Shown: piece after piece, positions 61,116-64,000 of the stretch
How positions within the stretch are numbered: the first letter of the stretch is position 1
How the letters are laid out: every line of letters begins with the position of its first letter
Origin: Lunularia cruciata
Taxonomy: Eukaryota > Streptophyta > Marchantiopsida > Lunulariales > Lunulariaceae
Direction: 5' to 3'
NCBI GenBank assembly: GCA_948567375.1
Contig: OX419762.1
Coordinates: forward strand, 14,824,001 to 14,888,000
Length of the DNA: 64,000 bases
Notes under the pieces: model-generated
What the model was told of the DNA's origin: nothing
Seen by the model: the letters and a program-made list of their open reading frames with translations, nothing else
The model's database searches: none
Translations under genes and position numbers: made by a program

Positions 61116-62396
61116 ACAGAACATGGTCAAATGGAGACTCCGTGTCCGATAGCTGCTTGAAACATACGAGTTCAAGTTTAGCGATCGTGGAGGATAATTA
61201 AGGCTTCAGGATAAGAGGATGCTCCGTGATGTTGCCCCCTGCGCCGCAAATTTGATATCATGACAGCATGTTTTACACAGTTGGAACCGATTTCCAGATT
61301 TGCTTAGTAGAGCCGAGCTGCTGTCTCTCCACTCATGATTTGCGCAGAGAGCGAGAGTTCGTGTCCTGTGCCCTATTTCCTCAAGGAGTAAGAGCTCCTG
61401 CACTTACGTGCTCAACTTACTTCTCAGGTTCGAAACGGGCAAATGAAGCTCAAGACACAGTCGGCTCTGCTGTGCTCCCATCCATATTTACACATGATTA
61501 AATGCACTGGGAATTCCACTATGTGAGTCTCGACCCATCATTGAAGGGAAGTAACGAAGTAGCGCGACGACGATTGCATCAAGCCCCGAGTACTATATCT
61601 AAAAAATGCTGTACCTCTACAATTCTTCAACATGGCACAGACTGCTGCACAGGGAATCAATTGATATAGATATTTACCGTCCTATGCGGCCAAATCTGGT
61701 GTAAATCAGAGTAATTGATACCTGAAATTCTCCATCTGACCAATGGTCGTGCCATCTAGACGGCTCCTCAGTATCACCTACATTAGTTCAAACACATACT
61801 TCTCGTAGAAGGTCTAAACACCCGACATATGTTGTCATCTGATGGCAACGACCGGCAAATTGCACAATCAATCTTCTGCTATTGGATCCAAGACTATTAA
61901 GTAGACTGTGGTACATGTCTCGGTATTCACACTTAATTTACCTTATGGTGACGGAAAAATTTGGCTTCAGGCGGTGGTGCCGAAAGGACTTTCCAGGATT
62001 GGACTCATTGTTAGCGAAACGATTTTTCTTCAGTTTCTGACGATCCAGAAAGTTCAGCCCGACATCCATCTTTGTGTATGTTGGTGGCGTCCCAGCGAAG
62101 GGACTTTCCAAAGATTGAGATAAACCGCTTCTGTGTCCCGCACACGGTATTCTTTAGTAAAAGGCGAAAGAATAGTTCGCTTTGGGCTGAACACACGGTT
62201 GATGAGTAGGGGAGTCTTTCTGTAAGTATATATACGTCCCGGTAAAGTACGCAGAGACACTTGGTCTATGGTTTTAACGGTCTTCGACGAGGTCACTAAT
62301 TAGGTCTAAGAACCGTGGTAAGGTCATGCCACAGTTCCCTGTTCGTTCACTCCTAGGGTGTAGTCAAGAAAATCACGACGGGGACGAACTTTCATG
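61116..62396. other. Spacer between the D2 and A2 units
   Basis: Most of it has no recognisable content. Around 62,105-62,200 it carries the conserved spacer module (GGACTTTCCAAAGATTG and CACGGTATTCTTTAGTAAAA) also present near 50,716, 52,654, 57,586 and 59,536. No U2 copy or transposon was seen. Confidence 0.4.
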
Positions 62397-63217
62397 AGTG
62401 CTGCAACTGTGATTCCAGACTGCCGTTACCGTCTCTACCAAGTCAGATGTGTTGCAGAATAATACTACAGACCGTTGCAGATTGCTCAAAGATCTGTGAT
62501 AAGAAGAGATGCAACCTACCGATACACATGAAAAGTGGGAGGATCCAAAGCATTCCAGTACAGAGTTTATATTCCCAACAGAATGAAAAAGTACTGCCAC
62601 CACAAATTTCACACCCTGCCCCAGCAAGTTTAGGGGGTTGTACTCACTGCTTACTTGAACAATCCACTGCGAATCAGTGACTCATACTCGAGCGAACGGC
62701 ATTACAGCTCTTGCAATTGGGACCGAGTATGCAACGATCTAACTGCGACCAATTATTCATACTCGAGGAAACCCCATTACAGGTCCGCAATTGGGACAAA
62801 GCCGCAACTATGGAACTACATAGTCCTATACAAACTGGATATGCTTCCGGCTCACTAATTCCAACCTCAAGGGACGGTAAGGGCCATGAACACTTCAGTG
62901 CTCCCAACTCGACATAATCCCCGTCAATATTGGTATTGGCATTGTGCGGGAAAACTTTCTTACGACAAAGATACCTTAATCAGTTCAGCCATCGATGTCA
63001 CGTGTAGCGCTACTTAACTTAGCACGACTCAATACAAACTGATTAACTCGTAAAGCTGTTGAATATCCCTGCCCCAAGCAGAGTTTAGTCTGCAAAATAT
63101 CGGTAGCGAATTAGTGCTTGATTCGTAATTATTCCAGCAGAACTCCGACAGGCATCGCTGTTTAGGAGTATTTTAACATCCTGCTTTGATTAATTGGTCT
63201 CCCCTCGAAGGGGAAGA

Positions 63218-63414
63218 TGGGCTGCGCCGGCCAAGGAAGTAGTGCAATACCTAGGCGACGCTGGCGGGACCGAATCAGCAAGCTGATCCTTTGGCCCCGC
63301 ACCCGTGAGAGAAATTAGATTAATATCGTGAGGGTCGATGACCCTCGTATCAGATATTAAACTGATAAGAACAGATACTACACTTGATCTTAGCCAAAAG
63401 GCCGAGAAAGGTAT
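63218..63414 (-). ncRNA. U2: U2 snRNA (A2)
   Basis: Full-length 197-nt U2 with a consensus 5' half and a perfectly paired stem IIb, unlike A1. There are small changes in stems III and IV (CGCCTAGGTATTGC). The 3' hairpin CCCC/GGGG is at 63,201-63,213. Confidence 0.94.
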
Positions 63415-63439
63415 ACTTCTCGAAACACGGCCGGAGGAG

Positions 63440-63488
63440 TAAGAATCACAGATACACTCCCGATCCTTGTCCGGCTTATGGGTTTACG
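63440..63488 (-). promoter_or_regulatory. U2 A2 promoter: TATA-like box and upstream element
   Basis: CGTAAACCCATA (63,477-63,488), then 31 nt, then TTCTTA (63,440-63,445), 25 nt before the U2 start. Confidence 0.65.
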
Positions 63489-63555
63489 TCCTACGTCAGG
63501 GCAACTCCTTGACACCTCCTTGGCAGGTAACTGTTCATCGACTACTGCTCACAAG

Positions 63556-63774
63556 ATGTCACATGAAGCCATGAAAGCTAAGGCAAAAACTTCTGGGAAT
63601 GCAGGTACGATGAATGTGGCAGAGATGGGAAATCCCAGCCAGAAGATCGCAGTGGCTTCTCTACACGTGAAATCAAATGGAGCGAATCTAAAGTCAAAGA
63701 CGGGAGTCAAAGAATTGGGATTGGGCCCATTATGGGATGAGAGAAAATTGCCATCGGTCGTACAGGTCGTTTAA
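63556..63774 (+). CDS. Possible small protein or first exon (72 codons), unknown
   Basis: An ATG frame that begins at the edge of the type A repeat and runs into unique sequence (MSHEAMKAKAKTSGN...GLGPLWDERKLPS). Residue use looks protein-like, but there is no domain and no supporting context. Confidence 0.2.
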   Translation: MSHEAMKAKAKTSGNAGTMNVAEMGNPSQKIAVASLHVKSNGANLKSKTGVKELGLGPLWDERKLPSVVQVV

Positions 63775-64000
63775 AATGATGGCCGGACCAGCAGTTCCTC
63801 TTGAGATTGAGATCGCAACCCGACGTTTGTAAGCTCTGATCGTGGCAGAGACTGAGCTCGGGGAAGTAAATAGAGAGAATTCCTACCCCTTTCAAAGCGA
63901 ATTTTCAGGGCGCAAGAAAGTCGACAAACCACTGTAGTAAGAGCCTCTGGAGATTGCCTGCTGGGGCATCCAACAGAGCAGTCTGCCCACTGGCTTGAAA

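Larger units (their letters stand above)
62397..63582 (-). repeat. Type A U2 repeat unit, copy 2
   Basis: Matches 42,673-43,762 by eye in spacer, gene and promoter, with indels. It closes the array after D2. Confidence 0.75.

Overview
The window is nuclear DNA of a land plant. The evidence is a mitochondrial isovaleryl-CoA dehydrogenase gene split by 15 spliceosomal introns, plant-type U2 snRNA genes that begin AUACCUUUCUCGG, and plant LTR retrotransposons of the Copia and Gypsy (chromovirus) types. A SERAC1-like alpha/beta-hydrolase and several intron-rich genes of unknown type would fit a bryophyte (moss or liverwort), but that placement is inference. No organelle or bacterial signature was seen.

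Layout. (1) 0.4-2.2 kb: decayed Mutator-like (MULE) transposase, minus strand. (2) 2.5-23.4 kb: gene-bearing DNA. It holds IVD (4,511-10,039, plus strand, 16 coding exons); a multi-exon coiled-coil gene (10,300-14,959, minus) convergent with IVD; a 1,372-residue charged protein of unknown function (15,463-19,753, minus, two coding exons); and exons of another unrecognised minus-strand gene (20,658-21,837). (3) 23.5-about 42.5 kb: an AT-rich nest of dead Gypsy elements. One family carries LTRs of 498-716 bp and a second chromovirus family interleaves with it. Several insertion boundaries and target-site duplications (TSDs) can be read directly, including a Gypsy copy inserted head-on into the reverse transcriptase of a sibling copy. 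(4) 42.6-63.6 kb: a cluster of eight full-length (197-nt) U2 snRNA genes plus one U2 pseudogene, all on the minus strand. They fall into four spacer types in the order A1-psi-B1-C1-D1-[hydrolase gene]-B2-C2-D2-A2. B-C-D is a duplicated block of about 5.06 kb. The first copy was later interrupted by a Copia element (46,027-50,214) and an inverted solo LTR (50,240-50,642). The second copy keeps the empty sites.

The most striking content is the U2 cluster. Every copy has a TATA-like box about 25 nt upstream and a conserved CCCATA-type element exactly 31 nt further upstream, the spacing expected of Pol II plant snRNA promoters, but with a motif unlike the angiosperm upstream sequence element (USE). 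Each copy is followed at once by a short hairpin whose arms covary between paralogs. Some copies carry substitutions in functional U2 parts (U2/U6 helix I, stem-loop IV loop), so the array seems to mix consensus genes with variants or incipient pseudogenes. A hydrolase gene whose catalytic Ser is Gly sits inside the array.

Limits: exon structures come from reading frame, GT/AG sites and phase only. TE internal borders marked approximate are judged from motif similarity.
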